From Coptis chinensis (taxonomy: Eukaryota > Streptophyta > Magnoliopsida > Ranunculales > Ranunculaceae), in contig CM027377.1 of the NCBI GenBank assembly GCA_015680905.1, forward strand, positions 88,577,001 to 88,641,000: 64,000 nt of DNA. The letters are read 5' to 3'. The translations under genes were made by a program, and so were the position numbers. The notes beneath the pieces are model-generated. The model did no database searches. It was not told where the DNA came from and worked only from the letters and a program-made list of their open reading frames with translations. Positions 1-11,412 of the stretch are shown piece after piece (within the stretch, counting starts at the first letter, position 1; every line of letters starts with the position of its first letter).

Positions 1-220
1 CGTGTCGGAGACTTTGTTATTTGGTATGTCTTGCTCTTCCTCAACCTGGTTCTCAAACAATGTTATGAATAGTGTTTTAATTTTTTAAGTAACAATAGAG
101 TGTTAACAAAACATACCTTTTGGCGAAGCCAATTAATAAAGGTGCGATTATGCTCAGCTTTTATCCATTTTACACCCTTTGCGATGATTTTTGAAGCCTT
201 AGGTAGTCCATATGCTCCCT
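1..220 (-). pseudogene. CACTA transposase C-terminal exons, cut by window edge
   Basis: On the minus strand an exon-like stretch of about 220-117 reads GAYGLPKASKIIAKG...NRTFINWLRQK and ends at a GT donor. A second piece begins after an AG at about 50 and reads VEEEQDIPNNKVSDT, matching the VSDTLxWLxxGP segment usual in these proteins. The gene continues outside the window. Confidence 0.65.
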
Positions 221-324
221 TTTATGTTAATAATTAAAAGAATACAAGTATTAACTACCAGCTCCCTTATGGAAACGTTGGAGATAAACATCTAGTTAAA
301 TTGAACTATTGTGCGTTTATCTAC

Positions 325-621
325 TTACTTGATATAAGGCTGAACTTCTTTCATGTTTTCCAACACATAAAGATGTGCTTGTTGCCAGGACTTCTCATCA
401 ACTTCAACAACATGCGAACCCCCAATCGGTCTTCCATTGTAAATTGTATCTCCATCTTCCAAATCATTGTCTGTCATGTTTCTTGTGGAAGGAACTCCAA
501 TTGCATCTACTTCACTCAAGAATTCAGCACAAAACTCAACATCTTCTTCTGCAATATAATTCTCCGCCATACATCCTTCTGGACGGTTTCGATTCCTAAC
601 ATATCCCTTTAACACCATCAT
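325..621 (-). pseudogene. CACTA transposase exon fragment (LKGYVRNRNRPEG)
   Basis: The frame opens with MVLKGYVRNRNRPEGCMAE, a segment conserved downstream of DUF4218 in plant CACTA transposases, followed by an acidic stretch. Spacing and order place it as the continuation of the same transposase gene. Confidence 0.75.
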
Positions 622-713
622 GTACCTAGAAAGTTTTTTAAAGATTTAAACCTTTGATACGTGCATTGTGAGACATTTAATAAATAAATTAAAAAAAATC
701 ATTCACTTACCTC

Positions 714-1356
714 TCAAAGGGATACATCCATCGGAAAAAACTGGACCACATAGCTTCGACCTCCCTTACAAGATGAATCCAAATGCACCATGATGTCGAA
801 GAATGATGGTGGGAAAAACTTTTCTAACAAACACAAAGTTACCACCAAATCTTTCTGAATATTATCCAATTTCAACACATCCACTATTTTTTGTGCAAAG
901 AGCATTAAAGAAGAAGCATAACCGAATAATGGTATACCTCACATGCTTTGGCAACACCGATCGTGATCGCCACGGGGAAGAAGTTGTTGCATTAGTCGAT
1001 TGGAAATCATGAGATTTAAGACCATATAATTTCAAATCTTTCATTGAAACACAAGATTTGAAATTAGAACAATATCCATCTGGGACCTTTAGTTCAAACA
1101 GTGTGTTGCAAACTTCCTCTTTCTCTTCTCTAGATAATGTATAACATGCTGGCGGTAGGTAGAATCTTGTCCCTCTCTTCTCTGGTGCTAGTTCTTCCCT
1201 TAAGTGCATCTCTACAAGGTCAAGTCGGCTTTGAAGTGAATCCTTTGTTTTCAATGGAATGTTAAGCAAAGTCCCAATGATGCTATCACGCACATTTTTC
1301 TCAATATGCATGACATCCAAGTTATGTCTCAAAAGCAAATGTCTCCAGTAAGGCAA
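714..1356 (-). pseudogene. CACTA transposase C-terminal region (DUF4218-like)
   Basis: The minus-strand frame from 1356 contains HNLDVMHIEKNVRDSIIGTL, then GTRFYLPPACYTLS, then MKDLKLYGLKSHD, and later VLPKHVRYTIIRLCFFFNA. After a shift at about 905 it continues with CLLEKFFPPSFFDIMVHL. This order is characteristic of the region following the tnp2 core (DUF4218). A frameshift within the GLKSHD..LMQQ stretch (about 1010-950) and another near 905 break the reading frame. It belongs to the same transposase as the 1455-2597 piece. Confidence 0.85.
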
Positions 1357-1454
1357 CTCAAAAAATATAGATCTCTTTTTCTAGCGACCTTCCTCATGAT
1401 TTTTGTGTACACCATCAGTTTTCCTCCGCTTTGGTGTTTCTGTATCCTTAGAAC

Positions 1455-2597
1455 TTATTTGCTCCTTTCCCCTTTTTCTTTTCTTTGAACCTTTGGACCT
1501 AATTCGCCTTCTCCTTCTTTGATTTTTTTTGACTTTCTAGCACTTTCTGGTGGCTTTCCCCATGAGTTTTTGAAATGCTCAACTTTTGTGAAGATTTGCA
1601 CCCCGTTCAATGATTCTGGACTTGATCGCAGCTCTTGCTTACCATTAAATGGTCTTTTCTCCTTTCGGTACGGATGGTTTTCTGGAAGCCATCTCCTGTG
1701 TGCCTGGTATACATTCTTCTTGCCGTGTTTTAATCTAATAGAATCTGTATTTTCCCCGCATACTGGACAAGCAAGATACCCCTTGACAGTACAACCAGCT
1801 AAGTTTCCAAAGGCGGGAAAATCACTGATTGTCCACAATAGCACAGCCCTAAGTATAAAGGATTCTTGCTTATAGGCATCATATACCTCAACACCGGGCT
1901 GCCATAACAACTGAAGATCTTCAATCAAAGGTGCAAGATAAACATCAATGTTGTTACCAGGTTGGTGCGGACCTGATATCAACAATGTTAACATTAAGAA
2001 CTTTCTCTTCATGCACAGCCATGGTGGCATGTTGTAAGTCGCCAATATAACAGGCCAATAGCTATGTCTGCTGCTAAGAGAACTGTGTGGATTAAAACCA
2101 TCGGTTGAAAGTGCAAACCGAAGACTTCTCGAATCAGCTGCAAACTCTGGCCAAGATTGATCGACGTGTCTCCATGCTTGGGAATCAGCTGGGTGACTCA
2201 TTTGACCATCAACTACCTCTCTTTCATTCGCATGCCATACCAAATTCTTCACCGTTTCAACAGATTGAAACATTTTTTTAAGTCTAGGGATTATTGGGAA
2301 ATACCATAGTACTTTGGCTGGAACACTATAATTTTGGTCAGGATTATTCTTTTTCACCTTATACCTTGATGCTCCACATGTAGGACAAGTAGTTCTATCC
2401 TTGTTTATTAAACCTCTATAGAGAATACAATCATTGGGACATGTGTGAATCTTCTCATGCTTTATTCCAAAAACAGACAAAGTTTCCTTCGCCTCTCTCA
2501 TGGTCAAAGGCAGCTCATTGCAATCACGGGAGCATATCCTTAAACGAGCCAACACCATAGAGAAGCTTTTATCGGACCACCCACTCATTGCCTTCAC
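1455..2597 (-). pseudogene. tnp2-type CACTA transposase core (Transposase_21)
   Basis: A 380-codon frame carries the hallmarks of the tnp2 (Transposase_21) family. In order these are HTCPNDCILYR, then CPTCGASRYK, then LWYFPIIPRLKKMF, then SRSLRFALSTDGFNPH, then NMPPWLCMKRKF, then SGPHQPGNNIDVYLAPLIEDL, then the CPVCGEN Cys pair near residue 280. In autonomous elements the product excises and reinserts CACTA elements in the nucleus. The frame ends in a Lys/Glu-rich tail at 1455, and the C-terminal half continues in other frames to the left. It is therefore a disabled copy, although this part is still long and uninterrupted. Confidence 0.92.
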
Positions 2598-3048
2598 ATT
2601 GAAAAGTTTAACCCGGAGATGATAACTTGGTGTATTTTTTACACCCGTCGTACAAAAAGGTAAATCGGCTTCTTCAATCGGTTCACAAAGTTTTTCGGGT
2701 TCCCCATGAAAGTCTCCTAAGTGGCCTCAAACATTTTTGCGATGTTTGCGGCCTCATCTAATCCACCCTCATCAAAACCTTCCTCGACTCCCTACTTTCG
2801 ATGCTGACTCCTTTGGAGCATCTTCCCCATGCCACACCCATGTGCAATACGTTTTGTTCAATCCTTTTCGTTCTCATATGACGTCCCACCTCCACTATAT
2901 CAAATTAGGTACATATTCCCACATTCAATGCATGGACCGGGGTATACAATTCTTATGTTTTGCATTATCAAAAGCAAATGTAAGAAACTGATTAACGCCT
3001 TCTACATATTCAGTAGAAAATATATCTCGACATCCATGACTTGTCCAT
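2598..3048 (-). pseudogene. tnp2 transposase N-terminal (Transpos_assoc-like) remnant
   Basis: On the minus strand a reading frame starts at 3048 with MDKSWMSRYIFSTEY and continues with a GVNQFLTFAF stretch and a KHKNCIP.. segment. This fits the N-terminal domain found in front of plant CACTA transposases, whose pattern is MDKSWM, then FLxFAF, then a Cys-rich CPCxxC segment. The frame is then lost to indels and stops around 2940-2850 before the main transposase frame begins near 2597. It is a broken exon, and some of the frame changes could be introns. Confidence 0.7.
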
Positions 3049-4003
3049 CTCGGGCCACCAAAACAAAATCGATATAAGTCCTTATCGTCGACAAACAAGC
3101 AAATCCGAAAATAGAGTTAACTGAAAAATATAGTCTAGTTTAAAATTAAAAAACAAAAAATCATGTTAGATCAACCCTGTATAGCCCCTAAAGTAAACCT
3201 TCTGTTCATAAACCAAAAAAAAAACACTAACGACCACCTCAAATCAGGAATAAAGCACAAATTGTAAAAAAAAAATCCAAATCAAATGAAAACCCATACC
3301 TTACTTGATTTAACTGGATATTGTTGTTCGAGAGAAGTGTGAACACGTAGAAATCCTAATCACAATCAATTGAAATTCCCCTGTTCCAAAAAAAATATTG
3401 GTATAGAACTCAAAAACCAAACTTTTTACTGCAACAAATTCAAAATCGAATAGAGATAAAGAACTAACCTTTGTCCGCGTCTTCAATTCTTGAACTGAAT
3501 TTTGGAGAGGTAATAAGTTTTAGATGGAGAATGAGTGAAGAGAGAGTCGTGAGGAATTGATTTAGGTTGAGAGAGTGAAGATAGAGTCGCGAAGTGTGTT
3601 TAGAGTTTGAGTTTGAAGGAAGCTGGCGAAAGTGTTTTTGTTTTTCGTGTTTGTATACTTAGAGAATTTGAAGAGTTTGAACGAAAGCGGGAGTTGAGTG
3701 AACGTGGGTGTGTCGTGTTTTTTTGTTTTTAGTGGAGCTGTGGGCGTGGACCAAAAACTACCTAGGTCATATAATGGGTCAAACGGTCACTTAAGAGTCG
3801 GATAATATGTAACTATTTTAGTGAAATAGTCACAAATAGTTCTCCACACATATACACCTTCTTTAGAAAAAAACCATTTGTGACCGTTTTGAAAACGCGC
3901 GTCACTAAAAAAACTTTTAAAACAGTCACAAAAACCCTTTTCTGCCATTTGTGACCGTTTCGAACAGAACAGTCCAAATACCATTTTAAAACAGTCACAA
4001 AAA
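3049..4003. other. CACTA 5' subterminal and leader region, no gene
   Basis: This stretch holds the subterminal repeats near its right end and AT-rich leader sequence before the transposase start at 3048. Between 3480 and 3620 there are repeated GAGAGAGTGAAGA-like purine stretches. No coding region was recognised. Confidence 0.6.
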
Positions 4004-4021
4004 GCCTTTTTTCTACTAGTG
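4004..4021 (-). repeat. CACTA terminal inverted repeat
   Basis: On the minus strand the element opens with CACTAGTAGAAAAAAGGC. It is followed by alternating subterminal motifs (AAAACAGTCACAAA and TTTGTGACCGTTT) at about 3876-4000, which are the usual transposase-binding repeats of this superfamily. Confidence 0.85.
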
Positions 4022-4500
4022 ATAAGAGTTCCAAGTTCTTCGTTGTAAGTTTCTAGAGATAGAACTCATAGCGGAGAACAAGAGATTAGAAACCCCATCA
4101 AAGAGATTTGTGGGGGTCCTAATCTCTCATTCTAGTTAAACAATGACTATAGAGAAGTAGGTTGCTTATTAGGGATCAAGAAAAGCGATTTGATGATTAA
4201 ACCAATAGCCAGTCGAATCGCATGGTGGAATTTCCCCTCTCTATCATCTTTATCATTCATCAAATCACTGTTTAGCAATCTTAAATCTACTATTTTAGCA
4301 TCATTATTCTCTCAATAGTGAATTAGTTTAGTTTAATCTAGATAAGTATTCAAGTACGTGCAAGCAAGAGTAGATCGAACACGACTACTCCTCTTTATCA
4401 CATGATTTATAGAGTATTTAATTTACTGTTTTCCCATCTCAATCTACTGTTTCTTCATCATTAATCTACTATCATTACATTAATTTTATTCTACTTATCA
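4022..4500. other. Unassigned AT-rich sequence between CACTA and Athila-like tail
   Basis: No gene, tRNA or clear repeat boundary was recognised. The phrase TTAGGGATCAAGAAAA and similar wording recur in LTRs elsewhere in the window, so this may be retroelement debris. Confidence 0.35.
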
Positions 4501-5703
4501 AGAGAAGTCAAATTCGAGTAGAGAAATCACACGTCCACTTGTTTATAAGCTAGAATTTAGGCCCTCTTTGGATCAATATAGCCAGAAATTCACACATATA
4601 TAAAATTTATTATCCGCTAGTCGCCCAATGAGCCTTTCTTTAGCCTTTTCATAAACCACAAATCTTTTACCCTTTATAAAAACAAAATAAAAATAAAAAT
4701 TATCCTACACATCTTGAATAAGTATAAGAAAAAGGATGAAGCTAGTGAAGAAAATAAAAGATAAAGACCTGTGGAAAACCAAAAATTGTTAGTTTCTTCA
4801 AAAGAAAAATGAGAAAAAAAAAAGAATGTTTCCATGAAAAGAAAAGAAAAAAAATAGAAAAAATAAAAATAAAAGTTAGAACTCCAAAATAATCAAAATC
4901 AAAAGGAGTCAAAAGCCAAAACAAAAAGGGCTTAGGATGGAAACAAAATGTAGAAGCAAAGTAAGAACAAGGTTTTCTCTAGATATATGTTTTGAAGATC
5001 CTATTTTCTCAGACTTGTTTATTTGAATATCCATTTCTTTCATTCTTAAACCATCACCTAAACCCCGCAACACCTAATAAAGACTTCTAACTTAATTAGG
5101 AATAGGTTGGTGTGATATTAAGTTATAGTTGTGTTTGATCAACCTCGGCTACTTTGGATTTTCATTGAGATTGTGAGGAAGAGTGTCCCTACTGCACACT
5201 GGAGTGACCAAACTTGAGTGGAAAAATTAGAGTGATTTGTGGGTTGACACATTCGTTGTGAGAACCTACTTAAGGACGATATTCCAAAACTTTCAGGAAC
5301 AAACCTGCCTTTGCATTTCATAACATAGTTCATTACATGCATGTTTATCTTTAGATAATTTGATTATTATGTATGTATTAACTTAGGTTTTAAAAGAATT
5401 ATTCTTTATTCATTGCTAGTGAGATGTATAGATATCTGAGATTAATTAAGGGAACATTACTTTTATTTCTTAGTCGTTGCAGTGTAAAACTATAAATGAA
5501 GTTTGTGAGTATCTTCTCTAGAAAACTCTCACAAAGCTATAACTTGTCCACTAGGGAATTCCTAGTGGTTTAAGACCTTATTGTATATGGTCAATGCAAT
5601 TACACTCCGTGGAACGAGACTAGTTAGGACTATATTTTTTGGCCACTTATTTTAATTTCTCATATTTGCCTGGGAACAAGCAAATTGTTGTTTGAGGGTG
5701 GCT
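4500..5703 (+). mobile_element. Athila-like element I: 3' untranslated region and PPT
   Basis: This block matches by eye, in order, the 3' untranslated regions of elements A, B, E and G. Shared anchors are the ACACGTCCACTTG block (about 4530), the CTTTGGATCAATATAGCC block (4570), a hairpin at 5531-5547, a hairpin at 5548-5568, and a polypurine tract TGTTTGAGGGTGGC ending at 5703 next to an LTR start. The 5' part of the element is missing. Confidence 0.7.
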
Positions 5704-7040
5704 TGAAAAATGCTTAAAACTGTAGTTTAAAACCCTTAATAGTATTCCATTTAGGCCAATTATATTTATAATAATGAGAGTTTATTATTGTTTACGTGTT
5801 TTTGTGTGTTTTAGGTCTTGGAGTAAAATATATGTATAAAGACATCACTTTTGCAAGAGAAATGAGTCAAATTGATTTCTAGAGAAGTTCTATGGTTAAA
5901 GCCCAAGTTTCAAGGAGAAAAAACTTTTTTATGCCTAGTCAAAGTTAACTTGGGCAGAAAAAATAAAAAAAGAAAGTCAATAAAACTTCAACAGGCCATA
6001 TCTTTGGACTCAGACCTCGGAATTGGGTCTATTTTATATCAAAATGACCGTCTCAGAAAGAACTTTCTAATAGTCTAGTCCTCAACACAATAAGAGTAGT
6101 AAAAGTGTACCAAAAAAGGATTTCAAGAAATTCCAACAGTTATGACCCTTTTGGACTTAAGTATTTAGGTTTTAGGCTTGATTTATTGGCCCAAAACACA
6201 TCTCCCAAGCCCATGCACGAAATTGTAACCTAAAATTTTTTTTTATAAAGAGGTTTAGGGAAAAGTAATAACTCTCATCTCTCCCCCATTAGTAAATATA
6301 ATTCAGGTTTTCTTATTGTAGCCTTCAATCTCTATTAAACACTTTCAAGTTATTATTTAATTAAAGTTTTATTATCATTATGTATGATTATTCTTTTATT
6401 CATGATAGTCCCATGAATCAAAGCTAAATCTCCATTAGAGGGGGTTTGAATGAAGCTTTGATGAGGAGTTGATCTGTTAGTATAGAGTAGTTGTTTAATT
6501 TAGAGCTTCAAGTCTAGGTTCTTCTTTACTTAGAAATATGGAAAGTTATCCTAGACTAGAGAATAGTGAGTTTTCCAGAAGAATGGGAACAAACTTTCTC
6601 TCATGCTAATTAGTTATGACTAGAGATACCATAAGTGATTAGGGATCATTACAGGTCGATCTAGTCTTTATGTTTGCACCTTGTGTGAAAATATAAAAAC
6701 TAGGGTTTTCTTAACAACTCTATGATGGCATGTTAAGAAATCATTAAAGTGGATTTCAAACTCTCTCTAACTTTCTCGATTTGATTCACATATTATATTG
6801 TTTAGTTAAGTTAGAATAAATTTGAATCCGTAGTATAATCATAGAATAGAACGAAAATATCTCATATCATTATTACTCTCACCATTGTTTCTTTGTAATT
6901 TAAACAATGAATTCTATTTAGTCTTGATAGTTTAAGAGTGGAACGAACCTTTGCTAGATGTATATTACTTGATAGTATAGAGAGAGAGTAAAGTATTGAT
7001 TTAAACACGTGTTTGTTAGATTAGGTATTAGTGTTTATGC
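5704..7040 (+). mobile_element. Athila-like element I: LTR (right end approximate)
   Basis: The LTR starts TGAAAAATGCTTAAAACTGTAG directly after the polypurine tract, a diverged form of the TGATAAGAGCCCAAAACTG start seen in elements A and B. A middle block (6000-6080) with ATATCAAAATGACCGTCTCAGAAAG corresponds to the same block in the LTRs of A and B. The 3' boundary was placed by the length of homologous sequence and is uncertain by tens of bases. Confidence 0.6.
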
Positions 7041-7049
7041 ATTAATATT

Positions 7050-8345
7050 GTGTTTAGGAAATTCGTGGTTATCATTGGTAGTAGCTGGCATTTGTTTAGG
7101 TTTTTTGATTTGTTAAATGAAAATGGCGAATACCGTATTGGGGTTGATGATATTGTTGAACACTTTGCTATGAAGGGCTCTAGTGCCAACAACTTTTGTT
7201 TGCAGACCATGACAAAAAAATATCGTGTTTTGCATGGGGTAAGTAATGAACCTCGGGAGAAAATGTCATTGCTGGTAATTGGGAATTATTCTGTTGTTGG
7301 AAGTAGTGTGAATACTAGGATTTGTAATTTTGCTAGTATGTTCTGGTGTATTTGTTTTTTATTTTGTTTGTTTGTTTGTTTGTTTGTTTTTTTGGTGATA
7401 GTAATTGTTTTGGATATAATCTGCTTTTGTTTTTGCAGGGGGTCTCGATAACAAATCAAACTAAATGTGGTGAGATCGAGAGGTTCGCATGTCTAAGCCG
7501 GGCTGAGAAATAGAAGATGTTGGCTGTTGTAGTGAACTATTTTTTTAGAAAAGAGGGGTATAGAGATAAGATTGAAGATGAGGAAATAGAAGAGAACGAA
7601 GAGCTCGTGGGGTGGTTGATAGTGACTCTTTGATTGAATCTAGTATGGAGCGAGAAGATAGTGGTATTATTACTAGGGAATCAAGGCATAAGAATTGTAG
7701 TGTTCATATGCGAACTAGAGGGAGTTTAAGTGCTTCGATCAGGATCTAGTGGTTGTATGGCGAAGCGAACTAGGACTAAGGATGGAAGCAAAAGTTTGGA
7801 GATGGTTCTGAGGGAGAAATTTAGGGAGGGTTCTTCTCTTGAGTTAGATGATATTAGTTTCGTTGTTCGTGAACCGAGTAGTTTGGTGAAAAGGAAGTCA
7901 GAGGTTCCATATTTTAGGGCTTCTAAGATTGCTAAGATGGATGGCTTGAAGCGTTCTGGAGGGAAGTTAGGTTATGGTAAGAGGTCGATGCAGCAAATTG
8001 ACTTTAGTGGATTGGACCTAAAAAGTTTTGAAAAAGGTTTAAATCCAGTTGTTGATGCGGCTTCCCCTGGCTTGAAAAGGAAGGGCAAAGTCGTTGCTAC
8101 CGAAGGTGGGAATACGACTTCACTGAGGGGAAAAGGTGATGATCTGGAATGAAGTTTAGTCTATGTGAGTGACAAGACTAGTAGGAAGCATGTGGTTAAG
8201 AGGTCAGATTGTAGCTTTAGATATACACCTATTGCTAGTTGTATGTTGGATGGGATTGTACTGGACGGTGACAGAAAGGAGCTCGATGCGAAGGATTTGG
8301 ATGAGAATTTGAGGATGATGGACTTGGCCCATTGTTTGGTAAGTG
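7050..8345 (+). pseudogene. Unassigned decayed gene-like locus with at least one intron
   Basis: The first exon-like frame (7050 to about 7337) includes RIGVDDIVEHFAMKGSSANN. A GT..AG intron (7338 to about 7438, T-rich, ending TTTTTGCAG) joins it in frame to GVSITNQTKCGEIERFACLS. One in-frame stop follows. A basic, Ser/Lys-rich part (7730-8152) includes KRKSEVPYFRASKIAKMDG, and a last piece (8165-8339) ends at a GTAAGTG donor. I do not recognise the family. The layout is compatible with the additional ORF of Tat-lineage retrotransposons, but that is inference. The intronic end and internal stop show that it is incomplete. Confidence 0.4.
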
Positions 8346-8423
8346 TTGAGTTTTTTTGAGATTTTTTATTTATTTTATTTAAGTGGAAATTTTATTGATA
8401 ATGATAACGAATTTTACAAATAA

Positions 8424-8565
8424 TTAGGACAAGCGTGCAACAAGCTGCACCGCAAGTCCTTTCTAAATAGCAAATCCTATCCTTCTAAAAAAAACTTCGT
8501 TAGAACCAGCTGTCATAACGTTAATGTCTATAACTTTCTAAAGTCTCTTGAGGAGCTCAAAAGAC
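8424..8565 (-). pseudogene. RT/endonuclease-like gene relic, C-terminal piece
   Basis: The minus strand reads QQSFELLKRL, then SNEVFFRRIGFAI, then a stop in place of a codon, then KGLAVQLVARLS and a stop at 8424-8426. This fits the C-terminal ...RIGFAIxKGLAxQLVARLP ending of the plant RT-domain family to which the 9402-11311 piece belongs. A solo LTR separates the two pieces. Confidence 0.7.
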
Positions 8566-9401
8566 TGTTGTTCCAAAAACCCGAAGTTTTAGTAGAGTGA
8601 TGGGTTTCAAAGTGTTGAGTAAGGTTCACCATAAATTGTTTAGAGCTTGAATGAATGGGAGTTTTAAGGAAGAATGGTAGGTTTCTTAGCTTTTAGGGCT
8701 TGTTTTGTTAACTCTAGTTGTATTCAAGAACATTAGAAAAGACTTTGTTGATTGAAGAAATGAAGAACAACTTGAAAGAATTAACTTGAAGAAATGAAGA
8801 ACAAACTTCAAGGAAATAACTTGATTGAATGAAGAACAAAAAGTAAAACAACTTGAATGTAAATGACTTGAAAATTAAATCCTACACTACTCCTACATGA
8901 CACTATAATAAGTCTAGGTGTATTCTCTCATCCTACTTTTGAGTTCTTATACCCCTACTTTTACAAAAGACTGATTTGCCCTCTCCCTCTACAATCAAGA
9001 CACCTCACCAAGGTTGCTTTATGCTTTTCCTCTTTGCTTTTTCATTTCTTCTTAATCAAGCTAGGTTTTAGAGAAAGCCTTCTTTTGTATCAAGGACATC
9101 TGTCTATGGTCTTCTGAGTTAAGGACTTTACTTTCAGCTATCTGGCTTTGAGTCCTTGACCTTTGACCTTTGACTTTGACTTTGACTTTTTTGGCACTTT
9201 TTCATAGCAGCTTCGAGTCTTCATAATAAGCGTAAATAATGCTCCTTTTGGTGCTAAGAAACAACTTTTATGATAAGTGGTATGAATTGCTCTATAAGTT
9301 GAAAAAGGAAATAAAGTTATGAGTTGTCTTTTCATTATGTGTAAGAAGGGTTGTAATGAAGTAATTTAAGGGTAATAAAACACACATTTGGGAGCTGATC
9401 A
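8566..9401 (-). mobile_element. Solo LTR of a G-type (Athila-like) element
   Basis: On the minus strand the LTR starts TGATCAGCTCCCAAATGTG at 9401. It is colinear over about 800 bp with the LTR at about 43600-44415, sharing for example GTGTAAGAAGGGTTGTAATG and TTCATAATAAGCGT blocks. No internal sequence or polypurine tract follows it, and it lies inside the RT-like gene relic. The left boundary (8566) is an estimate, and the flanking pentamers (AAGAC, AAACT) are not a clean duplication. Confidence 0.65.
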
Positions 9402-11311
9402 AAACTGAAAGTGTCGAAACTAAAAGGAATGAAACAATGCTGGTTAGCCCTGCAAGCTTCCTCATGCCTCTCCGTCTTCCCTGTCGTTACCCTCTTAGCT
9501 GCTTCTCCTACCTCAAAGTCACCGTTCCCCAACCTTACCAACGGAGAGACTCCAGTTACATCAACACATGCATGTTTTCCTTTAGACAAACTGTAATTCA
9601 AGACATCCGCTGGCCGAAGTGTCAATCTGCCCTCATTCGGATCAGTGAGAAAATTAACAGGAGCTTCTTTCTTCACTTGTACTGCAGCCCTCCAAAATGC
9701 ATCACACAAAATGTCTCTAACATGATCATGTTGGAATTTAAAACCTGAAAAATATCTATGATGTGCTCCATGGTCCCCATAAACATCTAATATACTCTAT
9801 TTGCATGGAAGGCAAAGACTACCATAAGAGTACAGAGGAATCATTAGACAGTACCAGAGAATGGCACGATACTCTACCTGTGATATACACTGTCCAAGTC
9901 CCTTCATTGGAATAGAAAGTAGAAAATCTTTTGCACGTTCCGACTGCAAGCATCCCATGTCTGCTTTCGAACAAGCAGATAACTCAAACTCCCTCTCAAG
10001 ACTAACAACAATCTTACTATAGAAAGCTTCTGCCAAAATGTTTTGTGGTTTTGAGGGGACGGTAGCATTCACAGCCAGAGAATCAAGGTCAAAATTGGGA
10101 AGACATATGCAATACACTGGTGGCATCATCAAGGATCTCACCCATAGGCACTGGACCACAATTCCTAAGAATGTGGTTCTGAAGCTCTAAAGTCAGAAAA
10201 TGGGAGACCACAAAAGCAAAAGTAGAGACATCAAATGCACAATAAATACCTAACCCACAAAGGCATAATGGAAGCATCACTAAATGCCACTGCAAATCCC
10301 TGAAGCCAGGACCATTTGAAACTATAATACCATGCTGAACCATGCGAAGGTGCTGATCAAAAGTCTTAGCTGCATCCCTAAAAAATGATGGTGGACAAGT
10401 ACGAATCACAAAGACCAACTTGGAGAGCCCAAAATAACCTCGCAAGAGTGCTAACTCACACTATTGATCCTCCAATATAGCTAAATGGTCTATCGAAGTC
10501 ATAGCCTTTCAACACGCTTGCGTGTAAGGCTTATGACAAAAGAAAAATCAGTGGTGACTGCCCCTCCAAGCAACCTGACCTTCATCTGAGGACGGGATAA
10601 ATCTGAAGGAAATAGACCGGGAGTAGAGCAACGTGGATCCAGTGATGGCCAAAATATCTCAGTCTTAGCCACATTAAAAACTAACCCATAAGAAAGTCCT
10701 TCTTCCTGAATCATATGCATAGCTGTCGTCACCTGTTCTGTATCCCCAATCAGAGTCCAATCATCTAAGTACCAAGCTTGGAGCAATAACTGACGATTGG
10801 ATTGGATCTGTAGGATCAAAGGGTGCAACACAAGTGCAAAGAGAAGCTAAGGGGACCCAAAGGATCACCTTGCTAAACCCCAGAAGCAGACCATATGTAA
10901 TTATTCCCTAAGTATAATCTCACAGGCTGACAATACAAATAATCGACCCAAAGAGCAATAGCAGGGTAACGAATGTGAACCTCTCTCAACATAGTAGTCT
11001 GATAAACCATGTTAAAGGCATTCTGAAAATCTACTAGCAACATAGAGATAGATGTACTATCACCGTTAGCATATACCATGCGGTAGACAGCATGCAAAAT
11101 TGCCTCTGCTTTACCTAGGACACCGACCCCATATTGAAAATCCTGCAAGTATCCCACCATATCTTTGGAACTCCTTCCATTGCAATCTTGGAAACAAGAC
11201 ATCGCCAAACCATACCCACGGCTATTAGAAGAATGCTATTATCCGGCTTAAGGAGTGGGGTAAGTGGAGCACTCACTACAAATTCCGCTATCGGCTGTGG
11301 ACATCATCCCT
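9402..11311 (-). pseudogene. Reverse transcriptase with C-terminal nuclease-like domain, relic
   Basis: The minus strand shows RT blocks in order: IAEFVVSAPLTPLLKPD (about 11290), KDMVGYLQDFQYGVG, LLVDFQNAFNMV (motif A, catalytic Asp present), GV-stop-QGDPLGPL (motif B, with CAG changed to TAG at about 10872), LQAWYLDDWTLIGD (motif C, YLDD present) and FNVAKTEIFWPS. After about 300 residues comes DVYGDHGAHH, a His-rich metal-binding segment. Then comes KEAPVNFLTDPNEGR..LRPADVL..HACVDVTGVSPL, which has the RPxD...D spacing of a PD-(D/E)XK restriction-like nuclease. The family looks like an early-branching non-LTR retroelement or a derived cellular RT gene of plants. At least one stop and several frameshifts make it non-functional. 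Confidence 0.75.
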
Positions 11312-11359
11312 ATAACTACTACACCAGAATAGCTATTTTGTAATAGTGCAAATTTTCAA

Positions 11360-11412
11360 TAAGTAACGGATATAACTATTAATGTGTCAGTAATAGTTAT
11401 ATCCGTTACTTA
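11360..11412. repeat. 22-bp perfect inverted repeat, subterminal
   Basis: The arm TAAGTAACGGATATAACTAT plus TA (11360-11381) is exactly inverted at 11391-11412, with a 9-nt spacer. It lies about 45 bp inside the CACTA-like left terminus. Confidence 0.9.

Larger units (their letters stand above)
1..4021 (-). mobile_element. CACTA (En/Spm-like) DNA transposon, 5' part, cut by window edge
   Basis: The right terminus reads, on the minus strand, CACTAGTAGAAAAAAGGC, ending at 4021, which is a CACTA-type terminal inverted repeat. Inside it lie several short subterminal repeats of the form TGTGACNGTTTT in both orientations (3780-4000). A decayed tnp2-type transposase follows on the minus strand and runs past position 1, so the other terminus is outside the window. 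The trinucleotide just outside the element is ATA, but its partner cannot be seen. Confidence 0.9.

Noticed and set aside
8424..11311. RT-like gene as an expressed host gene
   Set aside because: Stops in motif B and near the C-terminus, frameshifts, and interruption by an LTR and by 32 kb of transposons.
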